Shown here: positions 47,247 through 58,691 of the stretch, piece by piece
How positions within the stretch are numbered: position 1 is the stretch's first letter
How the letters are laid out: every line of letters starts with the position of its first letter
NCBI GenBank assembly: GCA_036346355.1
Contig: CM070581.1
Span: 44,225,849-44,289,848 of the forward strand
Origin: Rhipidocladum racemiflorum
Lineage: Eukaryota > Streptophyta > Magnoliopsida > Poales > Poaceae
Direction: 5' to 3'
DNA: 64,000 nucleotides
Notes under the pieces: model-generated
Database searches by the model: none
Told to the model about the DNA's origin: nothing
What the model saw: only the letters and a program-made list of their open reading frames with translations
Translations under genes and position numbers: made by a program

Positions 47247-50173
47247 ATGTCATCCTCAGACAGCCCAAAAGTGACAGAAAGGAAAGCTGACAACAACAAT
47301 GAAGGACATGATGACGTAGAAAAGGGAGGTTTCTTTGACAAGGTTAAGGATTTCATCCAAGACATTGGTGAAAAGATTGAAGAAACAGTAGGCTTTGGAA
47401 AGCCTACTGCTGATGTTACTGGAATCCACATACCTCACATCAGCCTGGAGAAGGTAGAGTTTATTGTTGATGTTCTAATTGCAAACCCAAATCCTGTCCC
47501 CATCCCTCTTGTCGACATCGAATACTTAATCGAAAGCGAAGGGAGAAAGCTTGTGTCTGGAACAATCCCTGATGCTGGAACCATACATGCTCATGGTTCA
47601 GAGACTGTCAAAATTCCTGTGCTACTCATTTATGATGACATCAAGAGCACATACGACGACATCAAGCCTGGAAGTATCATCCCTTACAACGTCAAAGTTG
47701 TTCTCCACATAGATATCCCGGTTATCGGCAGAATTTCTATTCCTTTAGAGAAAACTGGTGAGATCCCAGTGCCTTACAAACCAGATGTCGATGTGGACAA
47801 GATCAGGTTTGAAAAGTTCTCTTTTGAGGAAGCAACTGCCATTCTCCATTTGAATCTTGACAACAAAAATGACTTCGACATGGGACTGAATGCAATGGAT
47901 TATGAAGTGTGGCTATCTAACGTGAGCATTGCATCTGCTGAGCTAAAAGAAGCTACAAATATTAAGAAGCAAGAAATAACTACCATGAACTTACCAATCA
48001 GCTTCAGGCCTAAGGATTTTGGTTCTGCTATGTGGGATATGATTAGGGGAAGGGGCACTGGATACACCATAAAGGGACACATTGATGTGAACACTCCTTT
48101 TGGAAATATGAAAATGCCTATAAGCAAGGAGGGTGGAACAGCTCGCCTTAAGAAGGGGGGTGACGACGACGTTGACGAGGTATCTGTTTTCTATTTAATT
48201 TTGTTTCTTTGTGAAAATATATGTAGCTACAATGACCATCTTACACATTGTTCGTCCTTGCATTCTGATGGGTCAGTATGCTAGACATAAACAGTAGGTC
48301 TGTGGCATTTGGGTCTTATACGCAGTTACGCACTTAAATAATACCTGTGCTTCTGTTGTAGTACATATGCTCTGATTTCTCTTACATCCTATCTTAATAC
48401 AAAGCTCTGAATTCTCTTGGTTGGAACAAAATATTCATTAGAAATCTGTAGTGAATTTATGCAACTATATTTCTTAATGGTTAGAGGCTTTGCAAACTCA
48501 ACATCCTTTTTTTTTTTATGAAATTTAACCACCCATTGGAGGAAATATACTAATGAAATGAGAAATTTTCATTCTGCCACTAAGCTGAGTGCTATTTTCC
48601 TATCTGCCACTGGAAATTTGCACTTCTGAATTTTGCTGTTGGCCCATTAGTTCACTGTTCTTTTGTGTTTATTTATTGAGAGAAAATATATAATAATTTT
48701 ATGGATCAGGGCTTAGCATTTATTTGTTCTATAAAAATCAGCCTACAACACACAAAACACTTCAATCTACCTATCAGGTAGCATAGCAAGCTTGCCAGGA
48801 ATGTGATTTCTCTATAACACCAAGGTGTGATACGGGTGCGCCTGATCTTCACAATGTAGGATTAAAATAACTTGTGTACTCTCTTGATGGATACAAGCTG
48901 ATCCCTGAGTAAAAAAAATACTAGCTGATCCCCCGCTACTGGATGCAATGGGCTTGCAACTCTTTGTTCGCCAAGATCACACACAAGTTAGACTTCACTA
49001 GATCACCGACTAAAGTATTTATTGATCACTCAATTCCCAATGAAAAGACAAAAAGATCTTTGGAAGAAGCAAAGCCCAATTCCCCGCTCTATTATGTATA
49101 CAACATCAATGAAGAAGAGCAAGTGTATTTGCTATTTATTATCAATTGTGGTCTTCCTTTACAAAGAAAACAATACAAATATATAAAAGAGACACGGGTG
49201 GCGTGCAACATGGCCTAGGGCCGGCCAAGGTGGATCCCACTCATTTGAACTCTCTTTCTAACTCAAATTCCTAATCTAATTTGGTCAATCTGGAAGCTTA
49301 TACTTGTTGGTCAATTTAAAAATAGGAGGCCGATTCTGGACGTCCCATAATGGAGTAAATAGTGAGGACATTTCAAACTTCAAGAACGCCACAATCCAAG
49401 TTCGTATGTGAGAGTTATGACCATTTTAAGTTCGACTAGTCTAGCAATTTGAATTTGACTCTTTTGCTCTCCAAATTCAATTTGGCCTTATATCCTTCTT
49501 TGCTTCCTTGTCTTGTCTGAATTGAGCTTAGACATTCTCATTGCACCTTGGTCTAGTGGTCTTACTTCCCACTTGGGCCTATACGCCTTTCCTCTTGAGC
49601 TAACTGCATGAAATTGGCTTTGGGGCCGGATGGGCTGCTCTCCCCTTGCTTAGCCACTGATTTCAAGGACAAATAACAAAAAAAAAAAGACAATGCATGC
49701 TCAGGAGCGCACACACTCTTAAGAAACAGAAAACTCTTCAAACGGATTCAAATACGTACAATGCCAACTCAGACACGATATCCTCCATCTTTTCACCCCA
49801 GCTTCCATTTGGTTGGTCTGACACTCGCCCAGCTGCCTGAAGAGCCACCCCATTCATTTGATCTTAATTCAACAAGACAAAAAGCTACATTTAGATTTCC
49901 ATTCTTACCATAACTTTCAATGATTGGTTTTCCTAAATCCATATAATAAACTAATGAAAAACAATTCATAAGGTAGAATGAGTTGCTATACTTCTATTGA
50001 CACACTGGTTCTATCTACTCTCAAACTTGATTTTTTTTATCGCATTAAAAATAGAGTTGGTTGTGTTATAGTCCATGTACCATTCCTCTCTTTCCCAAAG
50101 GAAACAATCTCTTTTGTGAACTTCACTTCTCAACCTGTCTAATTCTTTTGATGAATATTTTCTGCAGGAATAA
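47247..50173 (+). CDS. LEA_2 family protein (LEA14-like), two coding exons
   Basis: Predicted 312-aa cytosolic protein with two LEA_2/WHy domains: residues ~55-180 (VTGIHIPHISLEKVEF, NPNPVPIPLVDIEYLI, AHGSETVKIPVLLIYDDI) and ~190-300 (FSFEEATAILHLNLDN, ISFRPKDFGSAMWDMIRGRG). An acidic, amphipathic N-terminus precedes them (FFDKVKDFIQDIGEKIEE). Plant homologues are about 320 aa, with the same ending of acidic residues. I chose the ATG at 47247 over one 27 codons upstream because the upstream codons form the T-rich acceptor. Exon 1 ends GACGAG at 48179 before GTATCT; exon 2 after TTTTCTGCAG adds GAA TAA at 50168-50173. LEA_2 proteins are linked to desiccation and stress tolerance. The intron is 48180-50167. 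Frame is intact. Confidence 0.9.
48180..50167 (+). other. Intron of the LEA_2 gene
   Basis: Starts GTATCTG and ends TTTTCTGCAG, 1,988 bp. AT-rich, with no recognisable gene. The 48793-49690 part is less AT-rich and may be an old insertion; no ends were found. The 91-aa ORF at 48943-49218 looks like chance. Confidence 0.7.
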
Positions 50174-50460
50174 AAGTGAGGGGAACAGACTTCTGGGAGT
50201 ATTGATGCTTTTAAAAAATTGCCTGCCTGTCCCCTTAGTATGCTAGCGAAGTTCTTATTGATCTTATGATATCTATTTAATTATCTGAAATTTGTGGTAT
50301 GTATTTTTTATTGTATTTGTCGTCTTGTAACTCTGCTCACCTTGGTGCTTGCTTTGTGTGGTATCACAACTTTAAGTCAAGAACATCAAAGATGTTTAAT
50401 AATCCAATGTTATCCTTTCTCTAGTTTGCGTACTTACTGTTTTGTGGTGCGTCCAAAGTA
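50174..50460 (+). other. 3' UTR region of the LEA_2 gene
   Basis: AT-rich sequence after the stop with TTTTTTATTGTATTTGTCGTCTTG (near 50310) typical of plant 3' UTRs. The polyadenylation site cannot be fixed from sequence. Confidence 0.45.
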
Positions 50461-50544
50461 TGGTTATTCAAATATTAGGGCCTACTTGGGAGGATTGCAA
50501 ATTTTTCCACCTGTAAAGAATTTCCACTTCATTAATTTTTAGCG

Positions 50545-50735
50545 ATTTCGCTTTCAGTTGCCATGACAACTGTCGCGGTAGCGAGAAACGCCAGTCGCAC
50601 TTCGCTTTCAGTTGGCATGGCGGGGTTTCTGCGGGAAATGAAAAATGCCAGTCGCGCTTCGCTTTCAGTTGCCACAAAAACTGTCGCGGCAGCAAGAAAT
50701 GCCAGTCGCGCTTCGCTTTCAGTTGCCATGGCGGG
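50545..50735. repeat. ~60-bp tandem repeats at the MULE left end
   Basis: Three to four copies of TTCGCTTTCAGTTGCCATG plus GCGAGAAACGCCAGTCGC, alternating with CAACTGTCGCGG. They start near 50545, 50600, 50658 and 50715 and differ at several sites. Similar motifs recur at the right end, consistent with subterminal repeats that bind transposase. Confidence 0.7.
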
Positions 50736-51299
50736 GAAACGTTGGCCGTGTTGCCTTTTGCCGATGCCGACGATCCCCCGTCCCTACGGCGACAGGCTGC
50801 CTACTGTGGTAGCATTCAACGCTGCCATTTGCTGTCGTTTGTGCCATGGCGGCTATCGCTCGAAGTAGGGGTGATCACCATGCATGGGCGACAGGTGCCC
50901 TTTATTTCACACCACTCACGGCGATAGGTGTCCTCCACATCGGGCCGAAGTACGAAAACAAAGAATTCCGAAAGCAACGAATTTCACCTATCGCGGCAAC
51001 GAAAAAGGCATGTTGCACTTTGGTTCCAGTTGCCACGGCGGGATTTCGGCGGAAAACATCAGGAAGTAATGTTCAATGCCGTCAATGCTGTCAGGGGGCA
51101 CACTGCCCAGGGTAAATATCACCCTAATATGGGGCGATCGCTCCATATCCGGGCGATCGCTCCATTGTTGGGCGACATCTACCCTTTATAACCTTCGTTC
51201 TCGCATGCGGTCTCGTAAAGGCAGCAGTGAAAGAGGAAAAAAGAAAAGAAGAGAGAAGGGAAGCAGAGGGAGAAAAAAAGAAGAAGTAGAGGATCAATC

Positions 51300-51900
51300 C
51301 AAAATGCCAAGGCGTGCAAGTGGAAAGGGAAAAGGTAAAGCAAAGGAAGAGTAAAGCGCTTGGCCACGCAATTCAGCGTACCAGGATTTCTTCCTACCTC
51401 TTGGAGTTGTACCACCGATGTGTATGTGTGGAGATCCTTGCAGGCTTGTTTGCTCTTGGGAATGCCAACTTGGAAGAGGAGGTATTGAAAGTGCCACTAC
51501 TATGCCTTCGACCCGCCGGAGAAGAGCATGAAGAATCACCAGATGGTAATAAGCATACTTGTTTTGCAATATTTGTACATAAAATTTTGCTAATTTATGT
51601 TTCATATAGTCGTCTCCGCCACTATGTGAATTTGACGAATGGTTTGACATGGAGATCAATCCCAAAGACCAAAGGCTCCTTGATCAAGCCAACCGAGCTG
51701 AAGAGTTCACGCGGTAGCTTCAAGAGCAGTGTGATGCCACATGCGAGGAGGCACGTAGAAAGGATGCAGAGGAGAAGGAGGCCGAGAGAGAGAGAGAGAG
51801 GAAACGAGAGAGGGTGCATCGTGCCAAAGAAGCCCCACCGGAGGCATGGGCGAAGGGAAGTGGCCTCAAAGCACTCAGTAGACATCTAGTTGTAACTATT
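51300..51900 (+). pseudogene. GRF-type zinc-finger-like gene in the MULE, frameshifted
   Basis: Plus strand, opposite to the other MULE genes. Frames give VPPMCMCGDPCRLVCS (Cys pair), then, in a shifted frame, KRRY*KCHYYAFDPPE with a further Cys, then after a likely intron (51546-51608, GTAATA...CATATAG) SSPPLCEFDEWFDMEI and a Glu/Arg-rich coiled-coil tail (EEARRKDAEEKEAERERE). This pattern, C-x-C-G-x-P plus 'PPLC.F..W.D.E', resembles GRF-type zinc-finger proteins often carried by grass MULEs, from memory. The frame breaks and an in-frame TAG (near 51713) mean it is not functional. Confidence 0.45.
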
Positions 51901-52181
51901 ATTTTCCTTGTTCATGGCACTCCTTTCAGTTTTAAGCCGTAATAAAGACTGTGGCCTACCTTATTTTTCGCAGTAACATCTGATTTTTGAATCGACCTCT
52001 CTCTAATCTCCCTCTCCCACTTCTCCCACCCTCATTTTGCAATAAAGTTGTTGTTGACTATGCTTCTTAGGGTTATTGCGCTAGTAGTTCATATATCAAA
52101 AGAGCAAATCTGCTCTATTCTTCCAAATGCATTACAAAAGTACATCTATACAGCAAGTCAATCACGTCCACAATTCCTAAT

Positions 52182-55100
52182 CTAGCCCGTGGGGTACGTG
52201 AGTGGCGACGGAGCATGGGCGGCCCTCCTAGGTCGGCCCTGCGGCGCAGGGGTAGAGTGGTCTAGCGGTGGTGACCTGGGTGCTCCTGAGAGCTGAGTGG
52301 GGGCAAGGTAGTCGCTCGATAGGTACTGCGCCACATCGAACGCTGCCTCCTCTGGGTCGACGTACTCAGGGTCGCCGAAACAACCCAAGGGTCCTGGTGG
52401 TGCGCGAGACGAGGAATGTCCCTCGTCACCCACTGTGCCCACTGCTACTGCGTGGGAACCCACAAGGACTCACCGTAGCTGACGTCGGCCTATGGGAGAC
52501 CACTGTCACGGGGAGGTGTGGGCACGGCTCCACGAGGAGCCACCGGGGGAGGGTGGGGTGCTGGCCCATGGGGACATGGTGCGCTGTGTGCCTGTGTCCA
52601 ACGGCGTCTATGCGCCCTTGGCAGGTGACCAGGCGAGCCAACCGCCTGGTCCTGTTGAGGAACGGTCCCAAGCTGCCTCGGCCTCAGTGGCGATCATGTG
52701 GATGCCTGCCTTGAGGCGCCCCAACACGGAAGTAGCCTCCACATCCTGCTCCGCTACAAGTTGTGCCTGCATATAAAGCCGGTTTGATATTAGGTAATTT
52801 ACATGAAAAATATGTACCCGTAGAGATTCGATTGTGACACTTACCACGAAGTTGTCCCTCGGGAGATCTGTGAAGGGTACGTGTCCGTCACCGATGCCTA
52901 CCGTGCGACATATGGTGCTGGTGTGTACCCCACCCTTAGCCGAGTGCGCGGCGCGAACCACTCCATGTACTCGTCGTACATGTCATGGTCCTACGCCTGG
53001 GTCTCGTTGACCCTATCCATGAGTGCGGTGTCCCACTAGAGTGCCCATAGCTGCATGCGGTGCGCAAACTAAGTGCCCGCTGCAGCCCCCATCTGGGTTA
53101 TCCTGCAATGCGAAAATAGGAAATTACATACAATATCCATTCGGCGGGAATGCAAAGTACTCAGCTTAGGAGACGTGCCTGTGAGCGCCACGTGAGACAA
53201 CGTGACGAGGCGGTAAGGGAAAATCCAGGAACAGGCCAAACTGCTACAGCACTCGGTGCGGTGAGTACTCCTCGACACATAGTTCGAAGACGAGGACCTT
53301 ACGGGTGAGCTAGAATGGCTCGTCCCGCGTGCAAAGCACAGAGATCCCGTAAGGTGCTTGGACATGGACGTTGTACACGCTGCATGGCGTCCACCACACA
53401 TCCTCAACTTGGAGCCTGTCGAACTCTCGAATGAACTCAGAGTAGGACCTCCTCACCTGTCGGTGCGCGTACAACCGCTCGGGGAAATAAAAAAATGGTG
53501 CATGTTAAGAAAGTGCGTAAGTGGGGAATGAGATACGATGGGGCATACCTGTCATCGAACCTAGTAGTGGCCCATGGTGGGCCAGTCCATTGGGTCTTCG
53601 CCGTACAGGTCCTGTGGATACGACGCGATATCAACAAGAGGCCTGCCGACGGAGAAGCGCTCCCAGGACCACAGCTGCTGCAATAGGACGCAACCCAACA
53701 TCATCGCGCCCTGGTCTACCCGAGAGACGGCGTCGCACAGACCTCTGTACATCGCCACGAGCACAGCAGAGGCCCACGACCACTGCACCATCTATTTACA
53801 ATGAGAAAGTTAGGCATGTCCTGTGTAGAAGAGATTTGAATAAAATGTGTTACCTTATGCTCCGGGGTGTCGGCGATGGACTGGGCGTACTTGATTAAGT
53901 GTCGGTCCACCGTGTTCCCGTGGGAGGATGGGAACATCACCCAACCGAACATCAAGAGGAGGTTGTTAGTGTTATGCTCTTGAGGCAGTCATATAGATGA
54001 TTGTAACATGACTATGTTTATGAATAATAATATGATTATTGGTCCAATGAATGTATATCATTATATTGATCAATAAGTATGTGACTTGCTTATGAAACTC
54101 TCTACTCATTGATATAATTCTGTAAGTATCTCTGATCGGATATCATCGTAGTGGACAACGATGAATAGATCAGCACATGTACTGATCGATGATCATGTTT
54201 CATAGATCATGGGATATGGAGATATCATCAATACATTGTGAACGCATGTTGGAGAACATGTGTTAGATGGACCCGCAATGGGACACTGCGAGAATGTTGC
54301 ATTCTTATATGTCATAAGTGTATCTCATACATAGTAGATGTATGATCCTTAGACCTGAGATTGTCACATTCCCTACATATGTAATAGTTTACCTTGGGGT
54401 TACCAAACACTATTTCCTAACCGGATAGTTATAATGGTAGCTTTCATGTTTGCTATGAAACATGCAGAGGGAAGTGAGGAGTCAAGATGGAATTTGCCAC
54501 TCCAGTGTAACGCAGATATATGTCTAGGCCACTCGTGTGATATGATTAAGGAAGTGCATGGCCATGCCGTGATTGAGAACTCAATCACAACTTATTAATA
54601 TATCACGGATACGAGAGATGGATTGAACTGTCAAAGGATGACATTCTTCTTGCCTTGAGTTCGATCTTCATATAGTTTGGCAAAGGGATTATTACATCAG
54701 TACTTTACTCATATGCGTTTGGGAGTTGGCATACTCTGCAAGGAGCCGCTACCGACTATTGGATTAGAAAAGGATTTTCCGAATCCATGTCCAAATGCGC
54801 ATGAACCTACAGGGTCACACACTTAACGGGCTGGGACACATTAATTCGGATTGGATCTGTAATTAATGAACCTCGTAGGCTTAGCGCGTAGATGGGCCCT
54901 GACTTCCTAGGGTTTCATCTCGTGGCTATATAAGGAGGGGAGGAGGCTGGGCGCAGAACTGACTTTCATGCGTTTTAGAGGTGTTTCGCCAGAAACCCTA
55001 GCCACCTCCTCTCACTGCCCCTACCGAGCGATCCGGTGCTTGCACACCGACGCATGGCGCCCATCCCTGAACGTGTGGACTGCTATGGTGACGCTACTGC

Positions 55101-56115
55101 GACTGCGACGTGCGAGGACGATCCGCAGCCGGACGAGGTGAGGACGATCCACGGCGGTGCTAGGATGATCCGCAGCTGGACAAGGTGAGGACGATCCATG
55201 ACTATGGCGGGAATGATCCACTACATCGACGTGTGAAGGATTCCGCAACTGCGCTTCTAGTGGTAATTGATCTATGATCCCCTTCTCGCGAGTAGCTTTC
55301 TGGTTATGCGGTAGAAAAATTTTAATTTGTGCTAGAGTAGCATACCGCGTTCCTCAACAGAGGTATGCCTTCAGGTGGCGAGCCACGTCCTCGTCCTCGG
55401 CGTGGGGGTGGAGTAGCTCAGCCTGCAACATTTGGTACAAATATTATGAGCAATTTAGCGCGTCTCCGTTAAATTACAATGGAGGTACTAACTGTGAACT
55501 GAAGGAGCCACGTCTTCGTTGGTCCGTACCGCTCACCCAGTCTGAGGGGCACGTACGGGCTAGCCCGGGGGTGTTGATGCACCTCGGCGAACCACGCGGA
55601 CAACTCCTCATGCCACGTGACGAAGACGTCGTGTGGCACAACTGCAGGACCCACACATGGGAGTCTTAGGAGGTAACACATATCCTGCAGCGTCAGAGCC
55701 ATCTCTCCGTAGGGCAGGTGGAACGTGTGCGTCTCCGGTCTCCACCGGTCAACGAGTGCGGTCAACAAGGACCGGTCATACCCGAACCATGGGACATTGT
55801 TGCCCTTCGTTGGGGCAGTGGTCTGCTCCACCATCCTATAGAGGGGAAGTAAGCCAGCCGCTCGTAATCTGCATATAGTGTGTAGCGTCGTCAAAATGCA
55901 TTCACAGGTGAGTACATGTACATAAAAGATTACAAAGCAATGGTAGCTTACTGTGGAAGCCAACGTGGGTCGATGCGAAGCATCTCATTCGGCACCCGAG
56001 GCCACAGTGTCACTAGCTGTCGGTTCTGAACTATGAAGAACCTAGACTGGTGGGCCTCATCCATAGTCGGGGTCTAGCAGCTCAGGGCAAACATTAGCAA
56101 CACACCCAGCTCCCG
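52182..56115 (-). pseudogene. Plant mobile domain (PMD) protein gene in the MULE
   Basis: Minus strand. Exon 1 ends PRVPNEMLRIDPRWLPQ before GTAAGC; intron 55869-55951; exon 2 (55868-55493) IRAAGLLPLYRM, ALVDRWRPETHTFHLPYGEM, TLQDMCYLLRLP, VTWHEELSAWF; intron 55423-55492; exon 3 EDVARHLKAYL; solo LTR 53964-55359; then FGWVMFPSSHGNTVD, intron 53792-53853 and MVQWSWASAVLVAMYRGLCD, CVLLQQLWSWERF. Later frames include YGISVLCTRDEPFW and LDFPLP, and the C-terminus (52463-52182) is Pro/Ser-rich. PMD (once 'aminotransferase-like') occurs in MAIN/MAIL1 proteins and in transposons. Frameshifts near 56060 and 53575 inactivate it; elsewhere introns and the insertion keep frame. Confidence 0.75.
53964..55359 (+). 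mobile_element. Solo LTR, 1,396 bp, in the PMD gene
   Basis: Starts TGTTAGTGTTATG and ends GTTCCTCAACA; 5-bp duplication GAGGT at 53959-53963 and 55360-55364. CTATATAAGGAGG near 54927 is a plus-strand TATA box. No internal retroelement sequence remains, so it arose by LTR-LTR recombination. Excising it with one duplication restores the PMD frame (KAYL then LLMFGWVMF). Confidence 0.9.
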
Positions 56116-57361
56116 CCATCGGCGCCTATTACAAAGCAAATACAACAAACTGATCAATAATTGAATGTTACACATTACAACTATAAAAAATTAAATGAAA
56201 AATAACCCTAATGTTGCGTATTTAATTATATGTTTGTTGAAGCATACAACAACATCAAAAATGACATGATAGTGATAATAATTAAGTTGTACATATCGAT
56301 CGTGCACACAACATCGGAAATTACATGATGGGAACAATAATTAACTGGTACATATTGAAGTACATGATGTAAAGGAGTACATTTACAAATACATGAAATA
56401 AAATTACATTATCCACAATTATGATGTGCTTCGGACTCATCCATATCATTTCGAATACGTCATGTCCTTCGACGCCCGACCTTCTGCTTCAACATTCGGA
56501 TGTTCGGTACCCATCGATGCCCTGGAGGGGGGGCTGCTGTGAATGATCCATCCACTTGGTATCCGTACACCTCGTTATACCACGTGTTGAGAACACTTTG
56601 CTTATAGTAATAATGGGAGATGTATGGACGATATGATTGGTGTGTCTCAGCGGTTGTGGCGATCACATGCGAGCACGGCAAGTGCAGCAGGCGTGGCTTC
56701 TGGCAGGAGCACTCACAGTCAGCAGCTCAGAGTATGCATAGATTGGAAGTCCTCTCCTGGTGGGCACCTCTTCGACCTCAGTCACCGCGGTGCACGTGGT
56801 ATCTCCATTTCACGCCACTCTCAAGTGTAATGCGATGTGTCTGTGCCTTTCGTGTTTTGTTGGCCATGTACGTAGATACAACCATTGAGTATAACAGTCG
56901 ATTGTCCGACATACATGCAGCGAACTTCTTGTATCGCTCAATGAAATATCTTTGGGTGCCTAGCAACACACCTTCAACTATACCCCCCAATGGAAGGCAT
57001 CTCGTGCCTTTCATTACCCAGTTGTAAATCTACGCCAGGTTCGTTGTCATTATTCCATAATGCGAACCTCCCTCGTCATGAGAAAGGGACCATTTCTCCA
57101 ACGGCTCGTGTCGTATGCAGTCGGTGAAACTCTTTATGCTTGTCCTCGGCCTACGCCCGAATGTTTGGGGCGTCGGTCAGGAGCGCACACAAGGTTGTGG
57201 GGTCCTCTCCTTGCTCGCGGTAGACCATAGGGTTCCTTGATGAGCTAGCGGTATCTCTTGGATTCATTTATTGCTTCTTCGTTAGTTCATCCAACGTCCT
57301 CTAAAGTGCGTCGAACTTCCTCCACTAGTTCTGTTTGCACAGTCGCTTGAACATGTTCACC

Positions 57362-58691
57362 ACGGCGAACTTCGGCTAGAACGCACGCACGAAATGAATA
57401 AATGGACAAGAACTCTTTGGTGCAGGTTGCGACAAACGCACTGCTCTTGTGTATTCCTATGTCACTTAATAAACTAATGAGTACATGCTTACATAGCCTA
57501 GCAAATACCCTGCACTAACCTGCTAACTAACGCATCATGCACACGATCCACAAAACCCGGCCTCCACTGCTCGTTCTCCGGCTGATCCGCACAACCTGCG
57601 TCACGCGATGACCCACAAGAAGCGGTCCTCCTGGGCTCTTGGCCACACATCCATCGCATCCATGCGCATGCAGTTTATTTGATGACTACTTCAATAGGCT
57701 AACTAGCTAACTCCTACATGCATGCAACACATGACTCCACACATGACACACATGCACTGCCATTTGGTTGAAACATAAATTCCCAAATAAACTAAATAGT
57801 CAAGATTAATGCTAACAAATCCCCCCTAATCTTGACTTCCCTTATTACTGCTTCATCCTAGGAGACACGGCTCGTTGTCAGTTGTTACTAGCAGCGCCTC
57901 TTCCCTTTTCGGCTTGTGGAAATCTTTGGCAAAATGACCACGAACACCACAGTTGTAGCATTTGCCTCTCTTCCCCGCTGACTTGCGCTCACTGGCATTC
58001 GAGTTGATGCTGATGTTTCCATCGTCGTTGTCATGGTTGCCACTACAACCACCACCCGCCTTGCCACGGTCGCAGTTCTTCTTCTTGTCACCGGAATCAT
58101 CGCCATTTTGCTTTTACCGAGCCTGCCACTCGACTTCCGTGAAGAAAAGCTAGCGATCGCCATTGGAGCTAGACTCGCGAAGGCACAACCACTCATCAAA
58201 GGTCTTCAGCCGCCCCAAGGCCTCCTCGTACACCATCGTGTTGGTGTCGCAAAATTGCTCGATGTCGGCGACGACGGAGTAGAAGCGATCCGGCATGGTG
58301 TCGAGGAGCTTCTTCACCAGTATCGAGTCCTCCAAGGTAGCCCCGAGATTCACGTACCACACCTTCATACCACTGAGCTTGCCGACGTAGTCATCCAGCG
58401 CCTCGCCATCCTTCATGCGGAGAGCATTAATCTACATCGAACTAACTAGTGAAGATTAATTCTAGCATGACGCGTTAGTTAGTAGTGGAGGCCGGGTCCT
58501 GTGGATCAGCCGGAGAACGAGCGATGGAGGCTGGGTCCTATGGATCGTGTGTATGATGCGTTAGTTAGCAGGTTAGTGAAGGGTATTTTCTAGGCTATAT
58601 AAGCATGTACTCATTTGTTTATTAAGTGACATAGGAATACACAAGAGCAATGCATTTGTCGCAACCTGCACCAAAGAGTTCCTGTCCATTT
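57362..58691 (-). mobile_element. Copia gag fragment flanked by inverted LTR copies
   Basis: Inserted in the MULE transposase between ELMN and MFKRL codons. Minus-strand LTR at about 57395-57819 (TGTTAGCATTAATC...TTATTCA) follows a polypurine run (57820-57832). Gag lies between 57840 and 58416. At 58455-58697 the LTR's 3' part recurs in the opposite (plus) orientation (GGCTATATAAGCATG...GTTCCTGTCC). A normal element would have direct LTRs, so this is a rearranged copy. The flanks share only TTCA (GTTCA/ATTCA), so exact bounds are uncertain. Confidence 0.6.
57840..58416 (-). pseudogene. Copia gag (UBN2-type), partial
   Basis: Two overlapping frames: MKDGEALDDYVGKLSGM, LGATLEDSILVKKLLDTMPD, DIEQFCDTNTMVYEEALGRL; then, after a stop, a Gly/Asp/Asn-rich segment and a zinc knuckle CYNCGVRGHFAKDF, where the last Cys of CX2CX4HX4C is Phe. 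The N-terminal ~100 residues of gag and all of pol are absent. Confidence 0.75.

Noticed and set aside
48180..48284. C-terminal extension of LEA_2 (VSVFYLILF...)
   Set aside because: It reads through a good donor (GAG/GTATCT); the family ends in acidic residues, and a GAA TAA exon follows TTTTCTGCAG at 50168.
55469..55963. PMD as an aminotransferase enzyme
   Set aside because: The old label 'aminotransferase-like' for plant mobile domain is historic; no PLP-binding motif is present.
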